From the NCBI GenBank assembly GCA_902510415.1, contig CABXBH010000005.1, forward strand, positions 1-64,000: a stretch of 64,000 nucleotides of DNA, read 5' to 3'. The notes beneath the pieces were generated by a model that saw only the letters and a list, made by a program, of their open reading frames with translations, was not told the DNA's origin and searched no databases. Positions 8,697 through 17,902 of this stretch are shown piece after piece. The DNA is from an uncultured Bacteroidota bacterium. GTDB taxonomy: Bacteria; Bacteroidota; Bacteroidia; Flavobacteriales; Flavobacteriaceae. How positions within the stretch are numbered: the stretch's first letter is position 1; the number at the start of each line of letters is the position of its first letter. Made by a program: the position numbers and the translations under genes.

Positions 8697-11128
8697 TTTA
8701 CAGAAATATAGTTGCAATTATCTGTCCCAATAGGAGATCCATCAGGAATTTTTAAAGATTCTTTTATTTTATATTCTTCTGGATTCTCATAGAAATCCTT
8801 AATCATTCTAATATAATAACTTGAATATTTTGAAAGTTTATAATCCTTTCTTTTTTTGGATAATAGCTCTAAAGTAATATTTGTCAAGTAATCATTACTA
8901 ATGTTTTTAACCTGTGAAAAAGTACTTGAATCATTAATAACCTTAAAAAGGTTTTTTAACAAGGTCACATTAACAATATGCTGAACTTCTTCATAATAGG
9001 AGTCATCGATTGATGGGACGTTATTTGTTTTTAAAAGAATTGTTCTTTTAAAAATAAAATTATATAAATCATCTAGGCTTAAATTAGAATTATTTAAGGA
9101 ATGTTGTAATATTAGTCTGTTAAGTCTTTTGGGTCGTAATATTAAGCTTAAAGTCATATCAGCAGATGTTTCACTGACTGAAAAAGGGTCAAAAGCTACT
9201 CCTAAATTTGATTTAAAAGATTCTCTTGTTCGAGGGTATCCAAATGCTCTTGGGGGAAATAGCTTTAATTTATCCTTTGGAATTGCTAAAAAACTGGGAG
9301 ATAGAGTTTTAATTAGTGAGTTTAGTGCTTCTAGCTGGGTGTCTTTATCGAGATAATGAAATTCATTTTGATTATCCCCAACCAAAGAATAATTATAATC
9401 CATACCACCGATTATCTTCGCAGTAGCCTCGGTTTGATATCTATGAAAAAAATATAAAGGAACAAAAATGTCCTCAAGCACTGAATTTGGAGTTCCTTTT
9501 TTAGCATTATTTTCTGAAAAATTCTGAATTGCTTTTTTTCTTATTTCAATTACTTTATCTAATCCTGAATAAGCTGTATCTCCGTTATCCCAAAGATGAG
9601 CATAAGCATGAGAGCCATCAACTGAACGAGCATCATAGTCAGTGATAAATCTCAAACCATCTTTTGTGGAATTTTCTAAAATTTTATTTAGCTCATAACC
9701 TTCATCCTCATCAATTTTAAAATCACTATAACTGTATGCAACTGTAACTTTATCCCACTCTCCAATTCCAGTATCATATGCATCATCAAAAACAATTTCA
9801 TCATCTTTAATGTCTACTAAAGGATGTGGGTAATCCATCACAGATGCTCTATTATTGGTGCTAGCTGCAAAATTATGGGTAAACCCAATTGTATGTCCAA
9901 TTTCATGTGCACTTAACTGTCTTATCCTTGAGATTGCCAATTCTAGCATTTTGTTGTTATTCTCTTCTGAAATAAACGGATCCCTAGTTAATGCTTGAGC
10001 TATCATATAATCTTGTCTAATTCGAAGACTTCCCAAGCTAACATGACCTTTAATAATTTCTCCTGTTCTTGGGTCAACAACACTGGCACCATAACTCCAT
10101 CCCCTTGTTGATCTATGGACCCATTGAATTACATTATATCTACAATCCAAAGGGTCAACGCCTTCAGGAAGCATTTTAACTTGAAAAGCATCTTTGAAAC
10201 CTATAGATTCATATGCTTGATTCCACCATTTTCCTCCATCTAAAAGCGCACTTTTTACAGGTTCAGGAGTTCCGGGATCCAAATAATAAATAATAGGTTC
10301 TACGGCTTCAGAGATGTCTAATTCTGGATTTTTCTTTTCTAACCTATGCCTAATAATATATTTTTTTGTGATTGACTCTGTAATTGGAGTGGAATAATCC
10401 ATATAGGAAATTGAAATTGCCCCACTCCTAGCATCAAATTTTCTTGGCTTATAATTATTATCTGGAAGTTTGATAAAAGAATGATGCTGAAATACGGTAA
10501 CATTATCGGGATCTGGAGCAACACTTCTAATTAAATTTCCTTTTGCTTCCCCTGAAAAAGTTAATAATGCTTCAAATTCGACATTTTCAGGAAATGCTTT
10601 TGTATTCTCAATTTCAATAGCACTTTTTGATTTATCAACTTTGTATGAACCTTGTTTACTATCCCTTAATCTTTTTGCTATACCGTGCCTATCATACATT
10701 AAAAAAGGAGTTATATCAATTAAATACGAATCCTCTTTTGATTCAATAATTTCAAACCCAAAAATCACTGATTTAGCAAAAGCCTGTTCAACACTTTTTT
10801 TCTCGCTTTTATTTTCTGTTTCAGCTCTATAATAAAGATTTGGCTCAATCAAAAGTAGTTTATTACCTTTTTTAACAAACTTAACTAATCTCTCCGAACC
10901 TAGTTGCCCCCTATCTAGTCCAATATCATTTGAACCAACTCCAGAAGCCAGAGATCCTATATATAAAAATTCATAATCAAGCTTATCAACATGAAGAAAT
11001 ATTTTATCCTTTGATTGGTTATATGTAAAATCAAAAAAACCTTTAAATTTCTCAATTTTATTATCCTGGGAAAAAGAAAAATTAAGGGTAATTATAAAAA
11101 AAATTAGATTTATTGTATTTCGGTTCAT
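8693..11128 (-). CDS. Exported zinc-dependent metalloprotease (met-zincin, DUF5117/DUF4953 type)
   Basis: The 811-residue protein has a signal peptide (to about residue 20, LNFSFSQ) and the zinc-binding motif SAHEIGHTIGFTHNF near residue 406, the HExxHxxGxxH form of metzincins. It is followed by SVMDYPHP, a likely Met-turn. The opening (FKGFFDFTYNQSKDKIFL) and the SGAISISYMDYSTP stretch fit the Bacteroidota zinc-dependent metalloprotease family with DUF5117-like N-terminal and DUF4953-like catalytic domains. It probably acts in the periplasm or at the surface. It is the first gene of a two-gene unit with the threonine aldolase. There is no T9SS tail. Substrate is unknown. Confidence 0.85.
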   Translation of the reverse strand: MNRNTINLIFFIITLNFSFSQDNKIEKFKGFFDFTYNQSKDKIFLHVDKLDYEFLYIGSLASGVGSNDIGLDRGQLGSERLVKFVKKGNKLLLIEPNLYYRAETENKSEKKSVEQAFAKSVIFGFEIIESKEDSYLIDITPFLMYDRHGIAKRLRDSKQGSYKVDKSKSAIEIENTKAFPENVEFEALLTFSGEAKGNLIRSVAPDPDNVTVFQHHSFIKLPDNNYKPRKFDARSGAISISYMDYSTPITESITKKYIIRHRLEKKNPELDISEAVEPIIYYLDPGTPEPVKSALLDGGKWWNQAYESIGFKDAFQVKMLPEGVDPLDCRYNVIQWVHRSTRGWSYGASVVDPRTGEIIKGHVSLGSLRIRQDYMIAQALTRDPFISEENNNKMLELAISRIRQLSAHEIGHTIGFTHNFAASTNNRASVMDYPHPLVDIKDDEIVFDDAYDTGIGEWDKVTVAYSYSDFKIDEDEGYELNKILENSTKDGLRFITDYDARSVDGSHAYAHLWDNGDTAYSGLDKVIEIRKKAIQNFSENNAKKGTPNSVLEDIFVPLYFFHRYQTEATAKIIGGMDYNYSLVGDNQNEFHYLDKDTQLEALNSLIKTLSPSFLAIPKDKLKLFPPRAFGYPRTRESFKSNLGVAFDPFSVSETSADMTLSLILRPKRLNRLILQHSLNNSNLSLDDLYNFIFKRTILLKTNNVPSIDDSYYEEVQHIVNVTLLKNLFKVINDSSTFSQVKNISNDYLTNITLELLSKKRKDYKLSKYSSYYIRMIKDFYENPEEYKIKESLKIPDGSPIGTDNCNYISVK

Positions 11129-11215
11129 TGTTATTAAATTTTTATTAAATCTACATAATATAAATTTTTAATGAAAATATTCTCAACTTGTTTAATTAGT
11201 ATTAATTTTACACAA

Positions 11216-12317
11216 ATGATTACTCAAGAACATATACAATCACTTAGAAATCGCCTGGATGCGTTAAGGGGGTATCTTTGACTTTGATGGTAAAAAATCT
11301 GCTTTACAATTAGAAGAGACCAAAACACTTCAACCTGAATTCTGGGAGGATTCTTCTAAAGCTCAAACAGTTCTAAAGAAAGTTAAGTTTTTAAAAAGCT
11401 GGATTGATAATATTGATAAGTTAAACGAAAATATTTCAGATCTAGAAATTTTGTTTGATTTTAATAAAAATGATGAATGCAGTGATGAAGAATTAGCTAA
11501 ACAATTTAAAAATACTGAAGAATTTTTAAAAGAACTTGAGTTTAAAACCATGCTCTCAGACGAGTCAGACAACATGGATGCTGTTTTACAGATAACCGCA
11601 GGAGCTGGAGGGACTGAGAGTTGTGATTGGGCTCAAATGCTGATGAGAATGTATGTAATGTACGGTGAAAAAAATAATCTTAAGGTTTCAAAATTAAACG
11701 AACAAGATGGTGAATCAGCAGGAATTAAAACCGCAACACTAAAATTTGAAGGAGATTATGCGTTTGGATGGTTAAAAGGTGAAAACGGAGTTCACAGACT
11801 TGTAAGAATTTCACCATTTGACTCAAACGCAAAGAGACATACAAGTTTTGCATCTGTTTATGTATACCCGCTTGTAGATGATTCCATAAATATTGAAATT
11901 AATCAATCTGATTTAGAAATAAATACATCTAGATCTAGTGGTGCAGGTGGTCAAAGTGTAAATAAAATTGAAACTAAAGTTCAACTTACTCATAAACCAA
12001 CTGGAATTCAAATAACATGTTCAGAAACAAGATCGCAGCTAGACAACAAGATTAGAGCAATGCAAATGTTAAAATCTCAATTATATGAAATTGAAATAAA
12101 GAAAAAAAATGAAAAAAGGTCTGAAATTGAATCAGAAAAAAAGAAAATTGAATGGGGAAGTCAAATCAGAAATTATGTTTTGCATCCATACAAACTAATA
12201 AAAGACTTACGAACAGGCACAGAAACAGGTAATGTTGAATCTGTTCTCGATGGAAATCTAAAACAATTTTTAAAATCATATTTAATGTATAATTCAAATC
12301 AAAATAATAGCAAATAA
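11216..12317 (+). CDS. prfB: Peptide chain release factor 2, joined by programmed +1 frameshift
   Basis: The ORF track shows only the part from 11451, but the real gene starts at ATG 11216. Twenty-one codons read [21 protein letters not shown], then an in-frame TGA at 11279-11281. A +1 shift at CTT_T continues as [17 protein letters not shown] and runs unbroken into the tracked ORF, giving 366 residues, the normal RF2 length. The product has the RF2 anticodon-like tripeptide SPF ([11 protein letters not shown]) and the catalytic GGQ in [14 protein letters not shown]2 releases peptides at UGA and UAA. The frameshift lets RF2 sense its own level. arsC-like follows after one base and is probably co-transcribed. 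Confidence 0.95.
11267..11282 (+). promoter_or_regulatory. prfB programmed +1 frameshift site
   Basis: The sequence AGGGGGTATCTTTGAC has the canonical elements: a Shine-Dalgarno-like AGGGGG three bases before the slippery CTT, an in-frame TGA stop and a C after the stop. It matches the Escherichia coli site as I remember it. Gene starts elsewhere in this window lack such a purine run, so its retention here is notable. Confidence 0.93.
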
Positions 12318-12318
12318 G

Positions 12319-12660
12319 ATGAAAATTTATCATAACAATAGATGTAGAAAATCAAGAGAAGGAGTTCAGTACCTAATGGAAAAGGGAATTAAATTTAAAA
12401 TAATTGATTACATGAAAGAGAATATTTCTGAAAATAAAATGAAAGAATTATTAATAAAGCTCAATATTTCTGCTATAGATTTAATCAGAAAAAATGAAAA
12501 AATTTGGAAGGATAATTATAAGGGGGAGAAATTTACTGAAAAGCAAGTTATAACATTATTATGCAAACAACCTAAATTAATGGAAAGACCAATTATCGAA
12601 GCAGAATTTAAGGCTGTAATAGGAAGACCAAAAGAAAATATTGACAAACTAAATAATTAG
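12319..12660 (+). CDS. arsC: ArsC/Spx-family protein, arsenate reductase-like
   Basis: The 113-residue thioredoxin-fold protein opens MKIYHNNRCRKSREGVQYL, with the single catalytic-type cysteine at residue 9 in a C-R-K-S context. A KLMERPII segment near residue 90 corresponds to the conserved Arg-Pro of ArsC. Glutaredoxin-linked arsenate reductases reduce arsenate to arsenite using this cysteine. The ATG lies one base after the prfB stop, so it probably shares that transcript. No arsenite exporter or arsR regulator is nearby, so arsenic resistance is not supported by context and the symbol is by family only. Confidence 0.75.
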   Translation: MKIYHNNRCRKSREGVQYLMEKGIKFKIIDYMKENISENKMKELLIKLNISAIDLIRKNEKIWKDNYKGEKFTEKQVITLLCKQPKLMERPIIEAEFKAVIGRPKENIDKLNN

Positions 12661-12667
12661 TATTATA

Positions 12668-13672
12668 ATGAAAAAAACAACTTTACTCATTACAATCATC
12701 ACGTTGATATTTATTTCATCATGTTCAAAAGATGAAAACATAAATAATGGAAACAGTAATAACGAAAATTCTCAGGGAGAAAATGATATTAATTGCTCTG
12801 GAGATTATACTACAGCTGGAGTATTAGTTAATATAAATGAGGAAATCTATAACAATGATGAATCGGTTAACAATTACAGTAGATATTCTTGGTCATCAGA
12901 TGGAGTTGATAGAATCTTAAATGGAAATGGAATCCCAAATCATGAGGTTGGAACGTTTCCAAATAATCATAATCCAAATACTATAAGTGAACAAAGTGTT
13001 AATAAGAGTTTTACTCTTTGTCCAATAATAGTTTATGAAAATGGATTAGAAGCTGGCAGTCCTGGCTCAGCAATTGCTTATGCATTAAATAGTGTCAAAT
13101 TTGATCCAGCAACTGCAGGAAGATGTAATGATGATGGGGAGTGTTGCTTAGCACAATGTCAAGGAAATTGGAATATTGAAGCATTAGGGCATGACACTTT
13201 CAATTTTGGAGATGATATGAACCATGCTCATGTTCAACCTAATGGGGCATATCATTACCATGGGATGCCTGAATTACTTATGGATTTCTTAGGAGATAAT
13301 AAGGGTATGACTATAGTTGGTTGGGCTTCTGATGGGTTTCCTATTTACGCAAGATATGGTTACTCAAATGCCAATGATTCTACTAGTGAAGTTTTAGTGT
13401 TACAACCAAGTTACAGGTTAAAAAGTCAGCCTGACAACAATAGGCCTGCTATATTAACCGCTATTGCTGGCCCAGGAGGAGGAAATAATCCCAATACACC
13501 TATTCCAATGGGTGCATTTACTCAAGATTATGAATATGTTGAGGGACTTGGTGATTTGGATCAATGTAATGGGCGATTTGGAGTAACTCCGGAATTTCCA
13601 GATGGTATCTATTATTATGTTGTTACTGATAATTTCCCTTTTTTCACAAGATGTTTAAAGGGTGATATTTAA
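12668..13672 (+). CDS. YHYH-domain lipoprotein
   Basis: The 334-residue protein has a lipoprotein signal (FISSCSKDEN, lipobox Cys near residue 19) and an Asn-rich linker. A domain follows that contains HAHVQPNGAYHYHGMPELL near residue 197, the histidine pattern that names the YHYH family (PF14240). Family members are extracytoplasmic and of unclear function; the clustered histidines suggest metal binding. An unusual cysteine cluster, CNDDGECCLAQC, lies just before the YHYH motif, with more cysteines at both ends of the domain, so disulfides are likely. It starts 7 nt after arsC. No partner gene explains its role. Confidence 0.8.
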   Translation: MKKTTLLITIITLIFISSCSKDENINNGNSNNENSQGENDINCSGDYTTAGVLVNINEEIYNNDESVNNYSRYSWSSDGVDRILNGNGIPNHEVGTFPNNHNPNTISEQSVNKSFTLCPIIVYENGLEAGSPGSAIAYALNSVKFDPATAGRCNDDGECCLAQCQGNWNIEALGHDTFNFGDDMNHAHVQPNGAYHYHGMPELLMDFLGDNKGMTIVGWASDGFPIYARYGYSNANDSTSEVLVLQPSYRLKSQPDNNRPAILTAIAGPGGGNNPNTPIPMGAFTQDYEYVEGLGDLDQCNGRFGVTPEFPDGIYYYVVTDNFPFFTRCLKGDI

Positions 13673-13715
13673 TTCAATTCTTTATAAAATGATAGTGGCA
13701 CACGATTTGATTAGA

Positions 13716-13723
13716 TAATTTTG
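13716..13723 (+). promoter_or_regulatory. Possible Bacteroidota -7 box (TAATTTTG)
   Basis: TAATTTTG fits TAnnTTTG and lies 17 nt before the receptor gene ATG. A TTTG at 13706 is too close to act as the -33 box and no other is placed well, so support is partial. Confidence 0.35.
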
Positions 13724-13739
13724 AAATAACTAACAAACT

Positions 13740-16181
13740 ATGAGCAGGCTATTTATTACTTCACTTTTTATTTTAATATTTAAATTAAATTTTTCTCAAT
13801 CATATAAATACAACCAGCCGAAAGAATATATCATCTCAGGTGTCATTTCTAGCCTTGATAATGACGAGCTCCTTGAATACGCAACAATCACATTGCTAAA
13901 TCCGCAGGACAAAAGTGTAATAACAGGTGGAATTTCTGATAATTTGGGTAAATTTTCTATACCTGTAAAAGTTGGTACATATGATGTTTTAATTGAATTT
14001 ATTTCTTTTAAAAACCTAACACTTGACAAAGTAGAATTAAATAACAATATTGATTTAGGTAAAATTCGACTTGAATTAGATTATGAAGCTCTTGGTGAGG
14101 TTGAAATAATAGCTGAAGAAACAACTGTTGAAGTGAAACTTGACAAAAAAATATATACTGTTGGTAGAGATTTATCTGTCAGAGGAGGAAATGCTGGAGA
14201 TGTACTTGATAACATTCCATCAGTTTCGGTTGATTTGGAGGGAAACATCCTTCTTAGAGGTAATGATGCTGCAAGAATATTAATTAACGGAAAGCCATCA
14301 AGTTTAGTTGGAATCGATTCTAAATTTTTACAACAATTACCATCTGATGCTATTGAAAAGGTTGAAGTTATTACTTCTCCATCCGCAAGATATGAAGCAC
14401 AAGGAAGTGGCGGTATAATAAATATTATTCTCAGAAAAAGCAAAAAGCTTGGACTAAATGGATCCTTGAGCTCAAGTGTAGGAGATCCAAAGCGAAATGC
14501 TTTGTCTTCAAATTTAAATTATAGAAATGGGAAATTAAACTTTTTTAATTCAAGCGGATGGAATGATAATTTAAGTCCAGGTGGTGGATACAATAACTCT
14601 GAATACTATAATGGTGATGAACCAAACACTTTTTTTGAAGAAGATAGACAAAGAGAAAGATCTCGATCAGGGTATTTTCTTAACAATGGCATTGAATGGT
14701 ATTTAAGTGATAACACATCTATTGTTGGATCTTTTTTCTATAATAAAGCTGACTCAGAAAACGTACAAAATAACTTTATTAACCAAGTAGATAGTTTTGG
14801 TGGGGATATTTTAAATCAGACTATTCAAACTGAAAATGAAATTTCTAATGATTTTAATCGTGAATACAACTTTAATTATGAAACAAATTTTGATGATACT
14901 GGACAAAAATTAACTGTAGATCTGCAATTTGATAATTCAGAAGATTATGAAAATGGAGATGTATTAAGAGATAACGAATTAGATGAAGTTATTAATACTA
15001 AGGAAGAAAGTAATTCTTACTTAATTAAAGCTGATTATGTTTACCCCATTGGAAATAATAAGCAATTTGAAGCTGGAATAAGAATCAGCGAAGACGATAA
15101 CATAACCGATTATAAAGTATTTGAAAATATCGATTCTGAAATTGTTGAAGATTTAGATCAAAGTAATATTTTTCAATACAAGGAGCAAATTAATGCTCTC
15201 TACACGCAATACGGGGTTAAAGTTGAAGATAAGTATTCATTTCTTGTAGGATTGAGAGTTGAAAACACTATCAAAGATATCAATCAATTAACAACGCAAG
15301 ATTATATAAGTAAAAATGAAACTGGCTTATTTCCAACATTCAATTTTGGGTTAGAGCTTGATGAAAACGAAACCCTAACATTTGGATACAACAGAAGAAT
15401 AAGAAGACCTTGGTCTAGATTTATCAACCCCTTTCCTTCAAAAACTAGTCCTATAAATATATTTAGAGGTAATCCAGATTTAAACCCAACTTATTCGAAT
15501 AATATAGATTTTGGTTATTTAAAAAGATTTGAGTCGTCTTTTACAATTAATACTTCTGCATATTTCCAAAGATCAACTGATACTTATAATTTTATCAATC
15601 AAGAAAATGGAGAAACTGTTCAGCTTAATGGTGTTGAAATACCAGTAGTAGAAAGATTTCCTATTAATTTATCTACAAATGAAAGGTTTGGATTTGAATT
15701 GAATTTATCTTATCGAAAAGGTAGAAAATGGAATATTAACTCAAATTTTAATTTATATACAAACAAAGTAGTTGGCTCATATGAAGATCTTGTTTTTGAT
15801 AATGAGAGTTTAAGCTGGAGTTTTAGATTAAATAATAAATTAACACTTCCTGGAAAAATTGAATGGCAAACAAGAATGAATTACAGAGGTCCTGAGGAAA
15901 CAGCGATAACCAAACGTGATGGAAATTTTTCTGTTGATTTAGCCTTCAGCAAAGAATTATTTAATGATAATGCTTCTTTAACTTTTAATGTTAGAGATTT
16001 ACTTGACCAAGGTGGTTGGAAAACTGAAACCTTTAATCAAACCTTTTACAATGACAGTGAATACAGATGGAGGCAAAGATCATACACTCTAAATTTCACA
16101 TACAGATTTAATCAAAAAAAGAATCAAAATAGAAGGCAAATGAGATCAGGTGGTTACGAAGATGGAGCGTTTGATTTTTAG
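13740..16181 (+). CDS. TonB-dependent receptor-like outer-membrane protein (OMP_b-brl_3 type)
   Basis: The 813-residue protein has a signal peptide, then a carboxypeptidase-regulatory-like domain (about residues 30-120, YIISGVISSLDNDELLEYAT). A plug-like region follows (RGGNAGDVLDNIPSVSVD, LINGKPSSL), then a long beta-barrel ending in alternating aromatics (YTLNFTYRFNQKKN). This is the architecture of the outer-membrane beta-barrel family of Bacteroidota, related to TonB-dependent receptors. I did not see a clear TonB box. A short basic tail follows the last strand. No SusD partner is adjacent, so it is not a standard SusC; the ligand is unknown. Confidence 0.8.
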   Translation: MSRLFITSLFILIFKLNFSQSYKYNQPKEYIISGVISSLDNDELLEYATITLLNPQDKSVITGGISDNLGKFSIPVKVGTYDVLIEFISFKNLTLDKVELNNNIDLGKIRLELDYEALGEVEIIAEETTVEVKLDKKIYTVGRDLSVRGGNAGDVLDNIPSVSVDLEGNILLRGNDAARILINGKPSSLVGIDSKFLQQLPSDAIEKVEVITSPSARYEAQGSGGIINIILRKSKKLGLNGSLSSSVGDPKRNALSSNLNYRNGKLNFFNSSGWNDNLSPGGGYNNSEYYNGDEPNTFFEEDRQRERSRSGYFLNNGIEWYLSDNTSIVGSFFYNKADSENVQNNFINQVDSFGGDILNQTIQTENEISNDFNREYNFNYETNFDDTGQKLTVDLQFDNSEDYENGDVLRDNELDEVINTKEESNSYLIKADYVYPIGNNKQFEAGIRISEDDNITDYKVFENIDSEIVEDLDQSNIFQYKEQINALYTQYGVKVEDKYSFLVGLRVENTIKDINQLTTQDYISKNETGLFPTFNFGLELDENETLTFGYNRRIRRPWSRFINPFPSKTSPINIFRGNPDLNPTYSNNIDFGYLKRFESSFTINTSAYFQRSTDTYNFINQENGETVQLNGVEIPVVERFPINLSTNERFGFELNLSYRKGRKWNINSNFNLYTNKVVGSYEDLVFDNESLSWSFRLNNKLTLPGKIEWQTRMNYRGPEETAITKRDGNFSVDLAFSKELFNDNASLTFNVRDLLDQGGWKTETFNQTFYNDSEYRWRQRSYTLNFTYRFNQKKNQNRRQMRSGGYEDGAFDF

Positions 16182-16185
16182 GCTA

Positions 16186-16350
16186 CTAACTTTTTTTTCT
16201 TTCTTCAATTAATTCTTCAATTCTTTCCTTAAGAGCTCCAAAAACCCAATAAGGAATAACAAAAAGAAGCAATACAAAGAATAACCAAAAACCGATAGTT
16301 AATATGGTTAAAAAAGCTAGAAAACCGAGATATTGATCGAATTCAAACAT
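16186..16350 (-). CDS. 54-residue membrane protein
   Basis: This ORF is below the track cutoff. It runs from ATG at 16350 to a TAG at 16186-16188 and encodes a protein beginning MFEFDQYLGFLAFLTILTIG. It has a strongly hydrophobic stretch through about residue 39 (ending VIPYWVFGAL), then a charged helix (KERIEELIEERKKS). The hydrophobic-then-amphipathic pattern is what a real small membrane protein looks like, and the gene fills most of an otherwise empty 327-nt gap between two plus-strand genes. It converges on the receptor gene. I do not recognise a named family. Confidence 0.6.
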   Translation of the reverse strand: MFEFDQYLGFLAFLTILTIGFWLFFVLLLFVIPYWVFGALKERIEELIEERKKS

Positions 16351-16483
16351 TATATATTATTAGCTCTTACAAATATAAGATATTGAATCTTTTATCTTAA
16401 AATTAAATTTAAATTATTTTCAACAAATTGTATTTTTCAAATAATCATTACTATACCCTTTATGTTTAGTTCCATATAATGTG

Positions 16484-16491
16484 TAAATTTG
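16484..16491 (+). promoter_or_regulatory. Possible Bacteroidota -7 box (TAAATTTG) for fumC
   Basis: TAAATTTG fits TAnnTTTG and lies 18 nt before the fumC ATG, a common leader length. The upstream TGTTTAG is only a weak -33 candidate. Confidence 0.4.
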
Positions 16492-16508
16492 TAGAATAAT
16501 AATCTGCT

Positions 16509-17891
16509 ATGGAATATAGAATTGAAAAAGATACTCTGGGTGAAGTAAAGGTTCCTTCAGACAAACTATGGGGTCCTCAAACGGAAAGATCTAGAAACAA
16601 TTTTAAAATTGGACCTAAAGCTTCAATGCCAATAGAAGTTATTCACGCCTATGCTATATTAAAAAAAGCAGCAGCAGTAACAAATCATTCTTGTGGAATT
16701 ATTTCAAAAGAAAAAATGGAGTTAATTTCTAAGGTTTGTGATGAAATAAGAAGTGGAATTCATGATGATCAATTTCCGTTAGTTGTTTGGCAAACTGGCT
16801 CTGGTACTCAAACTAATATGAATGTCAATGAGGTTATTTCAAATAGATGCCAACAACTTAAAGGAAAAGATTTAAGCGATGAAAAATTTGTTAAAGCCAA
16901 TGATGATGTAAATAAATCTCAATCATCAAATGACACTTTTCCAACTGCAATGCATATAGCCGCATATGATATAATTTCATCTAAAACATTAGCTGCACTA
17001 AAAGAACTGAAAATTAGTCTTGATAATAAAACAAATGAATTTAAAGATATTGTAAAAATTGGCAGAACTCACCTAATGGATGCTACACCTATTACTTTAG
17101 GTCAAGAATTTTCTGCTTTTGCTAAACAAATAGAAAATGGGATATTAAGTTTAGAGAATTCACTCACTTATATATCTAAAATTGCTTTAGGTGGAACCGC
17201 TGTAGGAACTGGGTTAAATACTCCAGAAGGTTATTCTGATAAAGTTGCAAAATTAATTTCTAATGAGACAAAACATCCATTTGTAACAGCTGATAATAAA
17301 TTTGAGGCATTAGCTTCAAATGACGCAATTGTTGAATGTCATAATTCACTAAAAAGAGTTGCTGTTTCATTAAATAAAATTTCTAACGATATTAGAATGC
17401 TTTCATCTGGCCCAAGAAGTGGAATCGGTGAAATAATTTTGCCTGCAAATGAACCTGGTAGCTCAATAATGCCTGGAAAGGTAAATCCAACTCAATGTGA
17501 AGCATTGTGTATGGTATGTAGTCAGGTTATTGGGAATGATTCTGCTATAACTTTCTCTGCTAGTCAAGGACATTTTCAGCTTAATGTATTTAAGCCAGTG
17601 ATAATCTATAATTTAATCAATTCTTCTTCATTAATAGCAGATGCAGTAAATAGCTTTAATTCAAAATGCATAGAAGGTATTAAACCAAATTTAAAATCGA
17701 TAAAAAATAAATTGGATAACTCCCTAATGCTTATTACTGCATTAAACACAAAAATAGGTTATTATAAAGCTGCAGAAATAGCTAATAATGCATATAATAA
17801 TGACACGACTTTAAGAGAAGAAGCGATAAAATCAGGATATTTATCTGCAGAAGATTACGATAAGTGGGTAAATCCCAAGAATATGATTTAG
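16509..17891 (+). CDS. fumC: Class II fumarate hydratase
   Basis: The 460-residue protein has the family start ([20 protein letters not shown]), the substrate-binding [10 protein letters not shown] near residue 98, and the fumarase/aspartase signature [17 protein letters not shown] near residue 317. It interconverts fumarate and malate in the TCA cycle without an iron-sulfur cluster. Length and motifs match FumC rather than aspartase. hutI starts 12 nt after its stop, so the two are probably co-transcribed. That makes sense because histidine breakdown feeds glutamate into the TCA cycle. Confidence 0.93.
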   Translation: MEYRIEKDTLGEVKVPSDKLWGPQTERSRNNFKIGPKASMPIEVIHAYAILKKAAAVTNHSCGIISKEKMELISKVCDEIRSGIHDDQFPLVVWQTGSGTQTNMNVNEVISNRCQQLKGKDLSDEKFVKANDDVNKSQSSNDTFPTAMHIAAYDIISSKTLAALKELKISLDNKTNEFKDIVKIGRTHLMDATPITLGQEFSAFAKQIENGILSLENSLTYISKIALGGTAVGTGLNTPEGYSDKVAKLISNETKHPFVTADNKFEALASNDAIVECHNSLKRVAVSLNKISNDIRMLSSGPRSGIGEIILPANEPGSSIMPGKVNPTQCEALCMVCSQVIGNDSAITFSASQGHFQLNVFKPVIIYNLINSSSLIADAVNSFNSKCIEGIKPNLKSIKNKLDNSLMLITALNTKIGYYKAAEIANNAYNNDTTLREEAIKSGYLSAEDYDKWVNPKNMI

Positions 17892-17902
17892 CACTGATTA
17901 TT

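Noticed and set aside
11363-11575. Minus-strand 70-aa ORF inside prfB, and prfB starting only at 11451
   Set aside because: The frame upstream of 11451 is part of RF2 through the programmed frameshift, so the minus ORF is a shadow and the tracked start is internal.
12319-12660. Arsenic resistance island
   Set aside because: Only one ArsC/Spx-family gene is present, with no arsR, arsenite pump or mobile-element marks.
17864-17902. Upstream start of hutI inside fumC
   Set aside because: The added residues do not fit HutI. ATG 17903 gives the usual N-terminus.
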